Below, piece after piece: positions 11,452 through 23,200 of a DNA stretch of 64,000 nt. The translations under genes were made by a program, and so were the position numbers. The notes below the pieces were generated by a model. It saw only the letters and a program-made list of their open reading frames with translations. It was not told the DNA's origin and did no database searches. Source of the DNA: Pristionchus mayeri (Eukaryota; Nematoda; Chromadorea; Rhabditida; Neodiplogasteridae); assembly GCA_036245805.1 (NCBI GenBank), contig BTRK01000004.1:36627541-36691540 (forward strand), in the 5' to 3' direction. Each line of letters begins with the position of its first letter. Within the stretch, counting starts at the first letter, position 1.

Positions 11452-12671
11452 ATGGATACCACAGCTCGATCTACCCCGCATCGGCCTGTGCCAGCAACCT
11501 TACCCAGCATCGCCGATATGAATCCAATGGAGCGCCTGATCCTGTTCAACGAGTACTTCCGACGCTCTACCACTACCCTTGGACTGTCGTCTGGTGGATT
11601 ATGGGTGTGAGTAGCAATCTATATAAGTAAGAGGTGAAGAAACAATTTCAGACAACCTAGATCATCTGGGGCTGCTGCAACTTCAGGTGCGGCGCCAGGT
11701 CAAGCTTCTGCAGCTACAGCAACAGTATCTCCTGCTACAGTAGCTGCAACTTTAGCATTATCTCGTCATCTTGAGGCGCCCTTTCCCCTTCGAATCGTCA
11801 GTTTCAAATGCTGAATATTGTTAAATTTCCAGCATTTTTGCGACTAAATGAAGGAAATGCGAAATTGAGAGACATTTCGATGTATTGCAGGCCGTATCCA
11901 GCACGGGTGCTTGCCTCACCAGTAGATCCTGCTGCTGCCGTAGCTGCTGCTACTGCAACAACAGCTGCTGTTGCTTCCCCCGTAGAAGAACGACCTACGA
12001 AGGAGAGCCTGAAGCTGGAAAGGGAGGAGAATGAGTGGTAGGTCACTGACAGTGTGGTACGATGGCTTCGAAAGGAATGAGATTCTTCATTTTGCGTGCG
12101 TTCTCCTTAGTCTGATAGGCGAGATATTAAAAAAAATATTTTTGCCAAGCCATCCATAAGCCGTGATCGGTAATTATCGACATTTGCAGCCCCTCGCTGC
12201 AAGTTTCGCGCACCTGCGGTGTCTGTTTCACGAAGAGTCCCAGATTGAGAGCTGTCTACACCGGTAAGCACCTATACCGCACTAGAAAATGTTTTACAAA
12301 ATGCATACCTTTGTAATTCATTATTTCAGGTTGCGGTGACATCGTATGTCTTCCGTGTGCGAAGGAGCAAACTCTTGAGGGTCCAGCAAAGTGTCCTTTC
12401 TGCAGGTGAGGAACGAGGTTGTAAAATCAAAGATCAAAATCATATGAAAACGGTAATAGCCATTTTAAACGATATTTCAGTAATCACGAGATAACTACGT
12501 AAGATGATGCAGGCTGATGCAATGATACAGATCAAATATTGAAATGCATTCAGGAAGCTTGGAGCTTTCGTTCGTCTCTTCAAAGCACAAGAAAACGTCA
12601 AGCAGGAAGAAACGGAGGTGAAAGAAGACAGTGAGCCCCAGGCCAAGAGAATCAAAGTGGAAGTTGAATGA
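11452..12671 (+). CDS. RING-finger protein, first of a tandem pair
   Basis: Exons: 11452-11606, 11652-11796, one ending 12037 (acceptor at 11832 or 11890), 12190-12263, 12330-12405 and 12554-12671. The start ATG gives MDTTARSTPHRPVPATLP. The middle is Ala/Thr/Pro-rich low complexity. The RING is C-x2-C (RTCGVC), TGCGDIVCLPCAKE, then KCPFC; the usual His of the third pair is replaced here by Asp (CGD), unlike CGH in the neighbour. The tail after the RING is basic-acidic with KRIKVE, a possible nuclear signal. Expected activity is E3 ubiquitin ligase, weakened if the His-to-Asp change breaks zinc binding. The phase between exons 2 and 3 is unresolved; an internal GGT donor in exon 2 would solve it. 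Shares the RAVYTGCG block and exon junctions with 14066-15410. Confidence 0.7.
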
Positions 12672-12751
12672 AGATGGAGAAACTGTTGCCTTCCCTCGAA
12701 GTCATTTCATTTTTTATTAATCTTTTTATATTCACTTCTTCGCAAGTAATG

Positions 12752-12757
12752 AATAAA
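12752..12757 (+). terminator. Poly(A) signal AATAAA of the RING gene
   Basis: AATAAA lies 81 bp after the stop codon at 12671, a normal 3' UTR distance in nematodes. Confidence 0.6.
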
Positions 12758-13074
12758 TATATTTCTGAAGAACAAGAATCTTCTCCAACTTTTTCCTTCA
12801 TCCAGCTGCCGCAGAGCAAAATGTAGTGTGATATTGATTGAGTTTCAACATATTTACGAATATCAGAGCTGTCGTTTGAGAGTGTTGGTGCAGGGTTGTG
12901 TTCTGAAGAAAAATAAATAAAGCCCAAGCAGCATCCAGCTGCAGCTTGGGTTGCATATGCAGGAGAGTTCGTAAATCCCGGAAATGATTTATTTATTTTC
13001 CACGCTCTCTCATCCGGTCAAGAGCGTGTAAATTTCCTAAATTGCAGTCATTTCTGGCATCTGCAGCACAACAG

Positions 13075-13162
13075 GCACTAGGTCGGATGAGAACTATGAC
13101 ATCATATCTCCTTTGATATATCAAAGTCTTCACGACGTCAAAGTACTAATCCGACGTAGTGC
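13075..13162. repeat. Short palindromic repeat, degenerate copy
   Basis: Left arm CACTAGGTCGGATGAGAACT, right arm the near complement ending at TAGTGC. It is a decayed relative of the near-perfect palindrome at 49739-49817. Confidence 0.7.
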
Positions 13163-14065
13163 ACACAGCAAGGTTGACTCTACAACCTGCTCTCCCAGCT
13201 GTATGCAGCTCAACATGCATCATCTGCAGCAGCTGCGGGCAACCATGTTAAATTTCGTTTGACAACAGCTGCAAACACGGGGCTGCGGCGCAGCAATTTG
13301 CAACTCTACGGCTGGTTCGCCTGAAAAAGTGTACACGGATAAGGTTGAGTTTCAACGGATTTTCTAATACAATAGCTGACGGCTTTGTAGATTCTTCTGG
13401 CGATTATAGCTTTAAATAAATAACATTCTCAGTAGGCTCTCGAAATCATTCACTCTTCTGGGATCCGCGCAAGGAGATTTTACGTGGTGAACCCTCTAAT
13501 TTTCATAAGTCATTTTAGGGTCTTAGGAAGCAATATTCGCAACTGATGACTCCATTGCAGCAACCGAGAATTAAGCCGGAGAGGCAACTACCACGGATCT
13601 GTTCGTAAGAATCAAATGTGGCAGATTGATTTTCAACCGATTTTCGAAAATCAGAGTTGTACATTGCGAACATTGCACATCAGCTTCCACTGTTTAAAAC
13701 ATCTAAATAATCATAACATACTGCTTGATCCTTCGAAATCGAATTCACTGCGATTTCATATTGGAATTTCTATTCACATCCGTTTATTCCGTTTCCAATG
13801 CCCGAATATAATATGGTTCGAAAGGGCTACTCATGCCAATTGACTGTTTGTGAAATAATCTATTGAGTGAAGTATCTAACCGGGCTAGCTATCCTTGCTA
13901 TTGCACAATATCCACCCACTCTCTCCCCTCTCTCACAATTGCACACTATTTTATCGTATTCTACCCTCTCTGTCTCTCATCATACCTCTCTCTCTCAACC
14001 AGCTGTGCGCGTCATTCCACTCTCATATTGGTCTCAGTCAGTGGTGAAGTGCCCTAATCTCAGCC

Positions 14066-15410
14066 ATGGAGTCTTGCACTGGAGGAATGCTCAGCGACAT
14101 CGCCAAACTCTTTCAAGAGTTTGGCAAACGATTTACTCGGTTTTTCTCGACTGTCTTATTTCTATTTATTTGATGTTTCGCTATCTACGGGAACAAATGG
14201 ATAATTTGTTTCGGGTCAATAATTTTTCAATTAGTTGCTATAGTGACCTGTTATGATTGCAGAACTCAGCCAACAGACAGGCCTGGGGACGAGTCAGAAG
14301 TCGAATCGGATTTCATCCGTGCTTATGAATTGCATATGAGACAGCGAAGAAGGAGAGAAGAAGTAGACGATAGCCATGGGTTCGAAGCTAGAATTCATTC
14401 TTTTATTCAAAAAATCTAAAATGTGTTTTCCATTTCAGAGTTGCGGTGGTTGATAATCCTTCAGGCGCAGCAACTGATTCATCTGGTGCTGCAGAATTCG
14501 AAATTGAGGAGGAAAGTGATAACGGGGCGGGAAGAAACGGAAGGAGACGACATCACAGAAGGAGAAGACATGAGAACAATCGGTGGGCTAAGCAGGCATT
14601 CGACCTGGCTCATCGAAATTCTTGCAGCAGAGCAGCCGGCGCAGCTGCAGTGCCATCAACAGCTGCTGCAGGTGATGCAGATGCTGCGGATGCTGCAGAT
14701 GCTGCAGTTGATGAAGCAGCTGCAGCTGCTGCAGACGTCGTTGAAGATGCAGCTGTAGTGGAAGGAGGAAGACGAGCGGAGCTGCGGCTTCGACGAGAGA
14801 GGAACAGGAACAATCGGTAAGCTTGCTGAAGGGGTGTGAAAGTCCTTAGTAGTGATTTCTTTTCAGGTTATTTTGGGTCATTTTTGCATGCGTTTCAGGT
14901 GCTATAGATAGCTGATAAGGTCATTAGTAATGTAGCGCGCCTGAAATATACCTGAAAATGAGCCTAAATGAGTGTAAAGCGGTTCATTAGAATACATATC
15001 GATCTTTCATTTTCAGTAGAGCTGCTGTTGCCGCGGCTGCTGCAGTTGCTGCAAAGATAGACGCGCAAAGAATTGTGCTGCAGCAGGAGAGATTAGATAA
15101 CGACAGGTAGCGTTAACGAAGTTCAAGCGACAGCGAACTAAAATTACTTTCATTTTTAGTCATTCATTGACCTTCCGACGCTCTTGTGGCGTCTGCCTTT
15201 CTCCCGACCGCCGAGTGAGAGCTGTGTACACGGGTGATCATTTTACGGATGCCCATTAGAATAATATTTCATAATTTATTCGTAAACAATTGAATCACAA
15301 ATTAAAGATGCATTATCTATTCAGGCTGCGGTCATGTCGTCTGTCTGCCCTGTGCGAAGGAGCAGGCCATTGAAGCTATGTCCCAATGCCCTTTCTGCAG
15401 GTATCAATGA
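14066..15410 (+). CDS. RING-finger protein, second of the pair
   Basis: Exons: 14066-14139, 14263-14379, 14439-14816, 15017-15106, 15160-15233 and 15325-15410; all phases agree. The start gives MESCTGGMLSDIAKLFQEFG. Exon 3 is highly basic (RRRHHRRRRHENNR) and then a long Ala/Asp run from CTG/GCA repeats. The RING reads SCGVC, TGCGHVVCLPCAKE and QCPFC, so all zinc ligands are present. Likely E3 ubiquitin ligase. Oddly, if no intron follows 15400, the protein stops three codons after the last RING cysteine (RYQ stop). The paralogue at 11452 has a 36-residue tail after this point. The tail exon may have been lost, since a mariner-like end starts just downstream at 15415. Confidence 0.75.
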
Positions 15411-17055
15411 AATATTAGGTTGGTCAGAAAGTTTTTGCCGATTTCGGACCCCAACTTTCAGCTCGCATATTTTGCTTGTCTCAAATCGCCTCCTGTTGTC
15501 CCTCTAGTATTATATAGGGGCATGTTCAACGTTTACAACATTAGGGTTATAGAGGGTAATGATGTCTAATATAGGAGAAATCGAGTTAAGCGTAAGAGTG
15601 AACTTTTCAGAAAAATTAAGATTTTCTTTAAAATAGCGGCACTTCATGGCTGAATTTTTGAGAGGAAGCTCACTAATATTATTAAGAAGCCCGGGCATGC
15701 TCTCCCTGGTAGCAAAAATAGAGAGCTGCTGAATTAGTTATTTCCTTCGTACAGACGGACAAATCCGGACTCAATAGAAAAATCAAAATTTACCTGACAA
15801 AATTTCCTGTTTCGGGGATTGACGAGGCTGACACCTATCTAAGGGCGCTATAATCAATACCTGCTGGACTTTCGATTATATCGATATTTTAGAACCCACT
15901 CGGCTTTCCTACCTAAAAAGCGAAGTTTGTCGAAAAACTATTTTTCGACGAAAATTACGAAAAAAATTGATATTGAGGGGTTTCAGGCACATCTTGCTCT
16001 AGAAAAAGTAGCGATCTCCAAAATCTTTCCAATTAGTGAGTGATAGGGCAAGAGTTGTTCATTAATTTGCGCATGAAATTACTGATCTTAAAACCACGGG
16101 GCTATCGAAAAAATGCCAAAAGTGTGAATTTCGACGTTCAAAATTAGGTACCTAAATGCTGAAGAACCATGTTCCTGAATTAAGAGCCGCACCATATCTC
16201 GAATATAATTATGACACATACTGGCAAGGCACTTTACATTGGTGGATAATTGAAATCGCGAGACGAAATGTTATAGATACCGTAAGCCAAAATCTCAACT
16301 GGAACCCCATCATGAAAACCCAAACTCGGATTACTTACTCATCTCTAATATGCATCTCGTGGCTGATCACTCTCAACAGTACCAGCGCGGTGTATCTCCA
16401 TCGTACTTTACACCTGTGCTCTAGATTTGGCCCCATCTCTATTAAGAATGGAATGCTGAGCATTTAAAAAGTCATGGTTTTGGTCAGCCCCATTCAGTTT
16501 ACGACATTACTGTATTTGTTTTCTTGGCTGGACAGACATATGATAGCATGCGCCAAGGAGACTATAAATGTACCTATCTATCACTAAAAGACTCGAGCCG
16601 ATTGCACAACAACGACGGTAACTGTCATTACTTCAGGATTACGGTAGAACTGTGTTACGGCAGCTATTCACTGGGCTACGAGCTTTCGGTTTATCAAATA
16701 TCAAAGACCACTCGCAACGCTCTTTCAGTCTCGTTCCTCGCCCTGACCTGCTGTGGCGGGCCGGCCTCTGCCAAGGCCTCCTACAACCAGGTCGGCTACA
16801 GCCCTCTGATCTTTGATCCTCGACCTTTTCTTCGTATCACTCCACCGAAATGCCTCTGGAATGATGATTTACTCTGATATCAAATAACTCAACGATCTCA
16901 GAGATTAACGAGCAAAATAGGAATGAATTTTAATTTAAAAAGAAAAGATGCTGCATGTTCTCGCCCCTGATCGATCGGCGAGAGGAAACTCTCATACGGA
17001 TCCTTTCAAATCACACAATATATAAAAGATCAAAGATCACTTCTTGCAGAGTTCG
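15411..17055. other. Intergenic, mostly unassigned
   Basis: A single mariner-like end, TTAGGTTGGTCAGAAAGTTT, stands at 15415 without a recognised partner. A GC-richer island at 16735-16800 could be an exon (FLALTCCGGPASAKASYNQ before a GT), followed by a TTTGATC motif as in neighbouring introns, but I cannot attach it to a gene. Confidence 0.4.
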
Positions 17056-19345
17056 ATGGATCAGGATCGGAACGAGGACGAGCAAGGCCCCAGGAAGATC
17101 ACCATCATCGAGGCGGAGAACATCAACGCCGATGTGAAGGTGAGGGAGGAGGGGAGGGAGAGAGATTGGGTACGGTATTATTGGGCAAAAGAAGTCGAAG
17201 GTCTTGTGGAATATAGGTGTTTGTCGGAATGCGTATTATGATGCGCTGGGGAGAGAGGAATTGCACTGTTGGATTGGGCAAGGAAGGAGGCTAGTACCTT
17301 GTTGACTGAGTATGGGGCGATGCGTGAGAATATAAATGGGATTGGTGAACGCAGATTGCAGAGAATTAATCTAACTGCAATGTTCAAGTTACTTGATTTA
17401 AAATTTAAAAAAAAAACATTTTAGTCGAGAACGCTCGAGGAAGAGCGGAGGGGGGAGATGCGGCGGAAGCAGGCTAGAGAGTACGATAATATTAAATAAT
17501 TAATTAAATATTAATTAATCGATTAATTGTTAAATGCAGGAATGTCATTCGTGCTAGGGAAAGAGCTCGGAAGAGCAAACAGGACGAGGAGAATAAGAAG
17601 AATAAGAAGGTTCGTTAGTCTTTGATCATTGGTTGTTGTGAAAAAAAACAAAAACAAAAACAATAACAATAACAAAAAAATACGCACCGTTTGCAGAGGA
17701 AGAAGTCGCCAGTCGACAGTTCATCGACGCTGAAAGCGGAAGAGAAGAAGGGACGGAAGAAGGGCAAGAAGAACCCGGACAGCAATGTGGTTCGATCTTT
17801 GAACTTTAATCTTTGATGTTCTCTAGCGGAGTATAAGGCACAACCGTTCACTGACATCACTTATCCATATAATACTATAAACGGGAGAGAGGAGCACGAA
17901 TAGGGAGTACTAATCGAAAAACGAACAAATCGTGATATTAGGACAATTATCTCAGATCTTTGAATATTTGATTTTTTTCAGAAACTCGTCTCGAGCAGTG
18001 AGCCGTTCAGCAAGCAGAGCGAGGTTTGATCTCTGATCTTTGATCTTTGATTTCTCTCGGATTGTTAAGGTAGTGACGCTAGCAATGAGCGGAGCGGAGA
18101 GAGAGGCAACAGCGGTCGACGAGAGCAACAATGGAGGAGGCGGAAGCAAGGTGATCTTTTATCTTTGATTTTCGACATCTTGAAGGTCATCTCTAGAAAC
18201 TTTGGAACAATAACTGTTTGCTCCTAACCAATGCATGGTTTTAGATTGATCTTTGATTTTTCTAGACGAATCTATTCAGGTGAGGGATCTCCTCGAAGAC
18301 TCGGTCAAAGGATCCAAGGAAGGAAGCAAGGAGCCCAGTAATGAGAAGGTAATTAGCCAATTTGTTTTTTTAAAATTTTTATATTAATTGATAATTAGTA
18401 ATCTTGAGATGACTAGTACCGAGCAATTCGGCACGAACGAGACGATGTTCAGCAGGGATCGACTGGACGAACTGGTAAGAGAATATTGCTATTTGTTGTC
18501 TTTGCTCGCATGAGAAATTCTCGATTTGGTCGTTGTTCTTTTTAGTGCTTTCTTCTTGTCAAGTAAATAGTGATTGTTCTTTCTCACAGTTCGCCACCAT
18601 TGTTTGTACTATTCGACCTTTGAAACCTTGTGATTCTGCAGGACTCGGCGAAGTTCAAACACAGCACCTCGCCTTCGCCTAACAACTCTCCTTGCAACAA
18701 GACGATGTCCATTGCAGACACGCAGATCGACAGTGACAAACCCAAGGTAGATTGGTGTTTTGGAAGCACTGAAATCCATTTGAGATTGTTTATGACGAAA
18801 AATACCTCGCTTTGGATGGTTCATTCGAAGTTTTGTAACCGTTTCGTAGTCGATAATTTTTCTAATGCATCCCTTCTCTACTTGTATTCTTCTCCCTTTC
18901 TCTCCTCATTTCTAAATCCGGATCGACGGAGGGATAGATTGTCATGCATTTTAGAAACGCAGCCCCGCGAACCCGCCCAAACCGAAGAAGCATAAAAAGC
19001 AGAGCAAGAAGAAGGAGGAAGAGGTAAATTTGACTATAATAAATAGAGATATAAAAATGTTTTGGTTATTTTCTGCATAGACGCTAAACGTTCAAAAGAA
19101 ATAAATTTTACAAGGAATATTAAAAATACAAATTTTGAAGAAAAGTGCTTTGAGGTTCGGGCGTGGAACGCGATGATCGCCACGGGCAGCATCTTCCGTC
19201 CGCGCAAGGACGATGAGACCATCGATGTAAGTTCATTCGTTAATTACTTAATTAATTAATTAAATTTAAATAATTAACGAACTGCATTTGTTCATAAAAT
19301 CGATAATCACAGGAAGTGAAGGTCGACTGGAACGCGCCGCTCTAA
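17056..19345 (+). CDS. Lysine-rich 281-residue protein, function unknown
   Basis: Twelve exons: 17056-17139, 17425-17480, 17540-17609, 17697-17786, 17982-18023, 18070-18150, 18280-18348, 18409-18474, 18642-18746, 18955-19023, 19146-19226 and 19313-19345. They sum to 846 nt in one continuous frame. The acceptor TTCTTGCAG lies just before the ATG, a likely trans-splice site. The N-terminus is acidic (MDQDRNEDEQGPRKI). A charged helix-like stretch follows (RARERARKSKQDEENKKNKK), then Lys/Ser-rich regions (GRKKGKKNPDSN; KPKKHKKQSKKKEEE). The most conserved-looking part is the C-terminus, with VRAWNAMIATGSIFRPRKDD. Several Lys clusters could act as nuclear signals. No domain recognised. Introns carry repeated TTTGATC motifs right after the donors (17787, 18024, 18151). 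Confidence 0.75.
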
Positions 19346-20254
19346 GGACGCCCACAGAGAGCACTCCAATAAAGCCAAGTTTTGTCTGACACCCATCATC
19401 ATAGCCAATATCAGAAATAGTATAAACAATGTGACAAGATGTGTTGTTTTCAGCAGAGAAACTAATTCCGAATTGAAAATGAAGTAAAGTACTACAGATT
19501 AGACGAATAGATTAGGGGAAGACAAGAATGAAAACGCTTCTGGCGTTATTCCAAAGATCGATATGTTGACCTCTTCATGCTAACTTCCCACAGGCAGTGC
19601 TATATCACAAATGGGTGAGAATAGAGGGCGTGATTACACACGCCAACAGCACTTGTTACATTTGGGCGATCATTCCTACCCCCACCCCACCTTATCGCTC
19701 CCTTTTCAAACCTTACTATGTCTCTTGTATTTTAAAGAAGGACTGTCAGCAAAGTTGAAATTTTGACGTTGTCATAACCATGACCGACCTTTGTACAACC
19801 ATAAGAGATTCTGAAAATTTCAAATGCGTATCTCTATTTTGAACCAAGTTATCATTAGTTGGCAGACTGCCAAGGAGGGCTTGAAGGGAAGGGACGTGCG
19901 GGAATTCAAATATCTAGAAGATTTTTCAAATACTGGTGGGATTCGAACCCGCAACCTTCCGATTACGCGGCAACTGCTTTACCACTGAGCTATGCGATTG
20001 ACCTTTCCTATCCTCTTAGTTCGCGCTATGATCGTTGGATCATTGTCTAGTTCATGGTTATGACAGCGTCAAAAATTTAACTTTGCTGATACTCCTTCTT
20101 TAACAAGTAAATTATTTTTGGGTGCTAAATATGAAAATTTCGTAGTAATTCGAGTAAGGGGCTCGAGTCTCGTCACTTTCTTTCGAATGCTCACTGCATA
20201 TTGGTTGTTTCATTCGCTGAAATGCCATTTATCTTTCAATCAAGTATATTTCAG
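19346..20254. other. Upstream region of the F-box gene, start of tandem duplication
   Basis: AATAAA of the preceding gene is at 19367. From about 19490 the sequence (CAGATTAGACGAATAGATTA) is repeated in diverged form from about 24788, marking the left edge of the duplicated unit. A tRNA-like segment lies at 19930-20002. Confidence 0.55.
19930..20002 (-). tRNA. tRNA-like sequence, probably pseudogene or SINE-like
   Basis: The minus strand has a good A box (TAGCTCAGTGGTAAAGCAG) and B box (GGTTCGAATCC). The acceptor stem does not pair and the anticodon and T stems carry mismatches, so a functional tRNA is unlikely. No anticodon assigned. Confidence 0.4.
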
Positions 20255-23200
20255 ATGAAAGAGAATGGTACTGGCCGAAAGAGAGCAGGAAATGGCACCG
20301 GCAAGAGAGCTATTCAGGACAACGAGGTATGCGAAGCCCATCGTTATGATGGATTTCCAGACTATATTTTCAGTAATATTCGGATTCCCATATTTCGCTA
20401 AATTCCTCAAATCGGGCGTGGAGAGTATGTCCGATTTGGTGAATTAGGACATGCGAAATAAGATAGTACCAATTCCTTGTTACCTTGTCTTTGCTGTTCC
20501 TTGTTACCGGTCGTCTTACCACTTTGATGTCTTAAGGATCACCTTTTTAAGTTGTAGATTTGTTGATCTCAGGTGCAGCCTGGAGGTAGCAGGCAAATCA
20601 AGAGAAAGAGAACTGCGAGTGATAAGTGATGTGATAGCTTGGGCCCCACTTGGAGTGGCACACCAGAGACTCCTGTCTACATTTTTAAACGATAAATCTC
20701 TTAATATGTAATCGGATGAAGTGGGGGAATCGTGTTTAACATTTAAAAATGCAAACTAATCAAATAATCGGCACATTACAGGATTGGCTGTCTCTGCTTC
20801 CAGGCTTATGCTTGCTCGAGATATTCAGTCATCTAAGAAAGTAAGTAATTTCTCACGTAAAACAACAACAAAAACTCTAACTGCATTTACGAAACGCCAG
20901 ATTTTATGCATACTATTGATTTGCTCTGTCGTTCAGAATCGATGTGTTTAACATTAAGACAGCAAACAGGAGAATCTTTTCATTGGCATGTGATAGATCT
21001 CTCGAAAAAGTTAAATGGAAGATAGGAATGCTGTTCATTGCACAGGTATGAATTTACCTCTTTTAAACACAGCGAAAATAAGCAATACATCATTATCAAG
21101 GCGAAAAAATTACTGCAATTAACAGTTTTTCGCAGCGATATAACATTTTTAAAAAAACAAAAAAATTGAGTTAATTGTGTTACGCGAGAGGGCTGCTAAA
21201 AAGTTGTCACATGTTAAATTGAAGATACCGAACGGCTACGGCTTCTCACTGTGTATCAGAAGCAATCAGTATATCCGTGGAGAGAAACCCATTTTTCAAT
21301 ACGAAATCTTGGCCGACAAAAAGGGAAGATTCAAGGAAAAGAAACTCATAATTGATAAGCAAAAGGTGTGTGCTTGAAATCATGTTTTACCCACCATGTT
21401 GCACCTCGTAACGTAGTCGACTCCTGATCACTGACAAATCGCTTGATGTGGCGACGACTTTTACTTTTCTAATGCCTGAAACAATCTAAATTGTTATGAT
21501 CATCATGTGCTGCGTTTCAGAATGACGTTGCACAAATCCACGAGTTATATCCTGATTGTCCTCTCCTAAAAGTGCCCATACCCGATAAATTCTTCAACGT
21601 ACTTCGTGATCTTTTACGTTGTCATGAAGCTGCCGTGATAGGCATCAAACAAGTAGGAACAATTTATGTTTGTTCATATCGCCTTCTCTATTAGTATATT
21701 AGTATTATTAGTGAAGTTTAAATATTTCAGCTTCCATTCAACGCTCAATTCTTTGCTAAACTACGGAATGCGATTGGAATTGGGCACAATATTCATAAGA
21801 TATCATGCTTCGTTTTATGTGGTTCGGGAGTGGTTCGTTTTATTTTTTTGCGATTTTCATGAAGGGGTCGTTTCTTTAAGGATTATAAAATATGCAATAT
21901 TTTCGGGTATTGAACTAACTTTTATACTATTGGGTTGTAACATAAGTTTTGTCGCATTTCGGAGGTTCACAATATTTCCATGAACGATACTTCTCAAATA
22001 TTCCCGTTGCCTGACCTCATAGTATATGTTTGTGGTATGCATGCCCATTCTAACTATAGTGTATAGCTGAACTGTCCATGCCGGCTATGCGAATAATATC
22101 GATATGAACTGATTTGAATTTCATGCAAATTTTATTTATTTGTTTGACCGGGTGCTAGTTCGAAGATACGAATAATGAACCAAACTCCTACAGCATGATG
22201 ATATGCCCCGTGAATGCTCTTTCAAAATATATGCCAGATATGGTGCTATGTTGAGCGGAATCGAAGATATAGTTCACTGAATCTAAGGTTAGCCGCTGAT
22301 TCCTAGCCAACTTGACCAAGTCTCCTGAATCCAAAATTACAACAACAGTGACTATCGTAAGTGCGTTCTAATTGCCACTCATGAGGGTCTAATTTCTCAT
22401 GAACCGGCGAGGCAAATAGTACTCTACATGCGGGAAAGTTGAAATTTTCATTAATTCATTTTGTGAAAATTTTGCCAAAAATGCAAGTTTATGTGTTTTT
22501 GAATTCATGATTGTCATTCAAAAGCTATTGATTTCTAAAATTATCCCGAATACATAATGGTAAGGGAATGGTGGTTGGTTCGGATGATCACAATAAATCA
22601 GATATTGAACGTATGTGTGAGGTAGAAATTTCAACAAAGTGCCAATTTCAGTAGTTTTATTTACACACCATCGTTCTATATGGAGCTACTTATCTCAACA
22701 GAACCCGATAGACCCCAAACGGTAAATGTATACTGAACACCTTGGGTGAATTATATTTCACAACTATTTGGATCTCCACATCTATTGAGAAGAAAATTCT
22801 GCTTGCAAAAGTTTTCCCAACCGTCACCTACCATCCACATTACACAAACTCGTCTAACTTTCTAGAAAGCTTTTAGTTTGTCATTATCCGTGGATGGTTC
22901 AAAATTATACCCATATATTGTACTTTACGAATATCACACCAAATCGACATAATTCCTCCTTTTCAAGAAGTCCTGGTGCGCGAAAATGATTTGTAATCCT
23001 GTTCTCACTACAACTTTGTCTGACTACTGTGCCTCTCTAACTGTCTTGACAGGATTGAAGTAAAGCGCGTAAGAAAGGGTACGAAGGCCCTCACTGATTA
23101 TGAATAACGAAATTGAGATTAAATTAATTCGAAGAATTTCTGAGGTTAGAATGCGTAAGAGATAGGACGCGACAAAACTTATGTTACAACCTGATATTTC

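Larger units (their letters stand above)
12672..14065. other. Intergenic between RING paralogues
   Basis: Contains the palindrome at 13075-13162 and CAGCTG/CTGCAG-rich stretches around 12925-12955 and 13190-13320. A weak direct similarity links about 12833-12880 (GAGTTTCAACATATTTACGA) and 13618-13660, which may be the edges of the gene duplication. No exon supported. Confidence 0.45.

Noticed and set aside
14610..14813. Minus-strand Ala/Ser-rich frame
   Set aside because: Antisense shadow of the CTG/GCA repeat in the RING gene exon 14439-14816.
16524..16877. 117-codon plus-strand frame
   Set aside because: No domain; composition changes part way; at best a short exon near 16735-16790, so not called as a gene.
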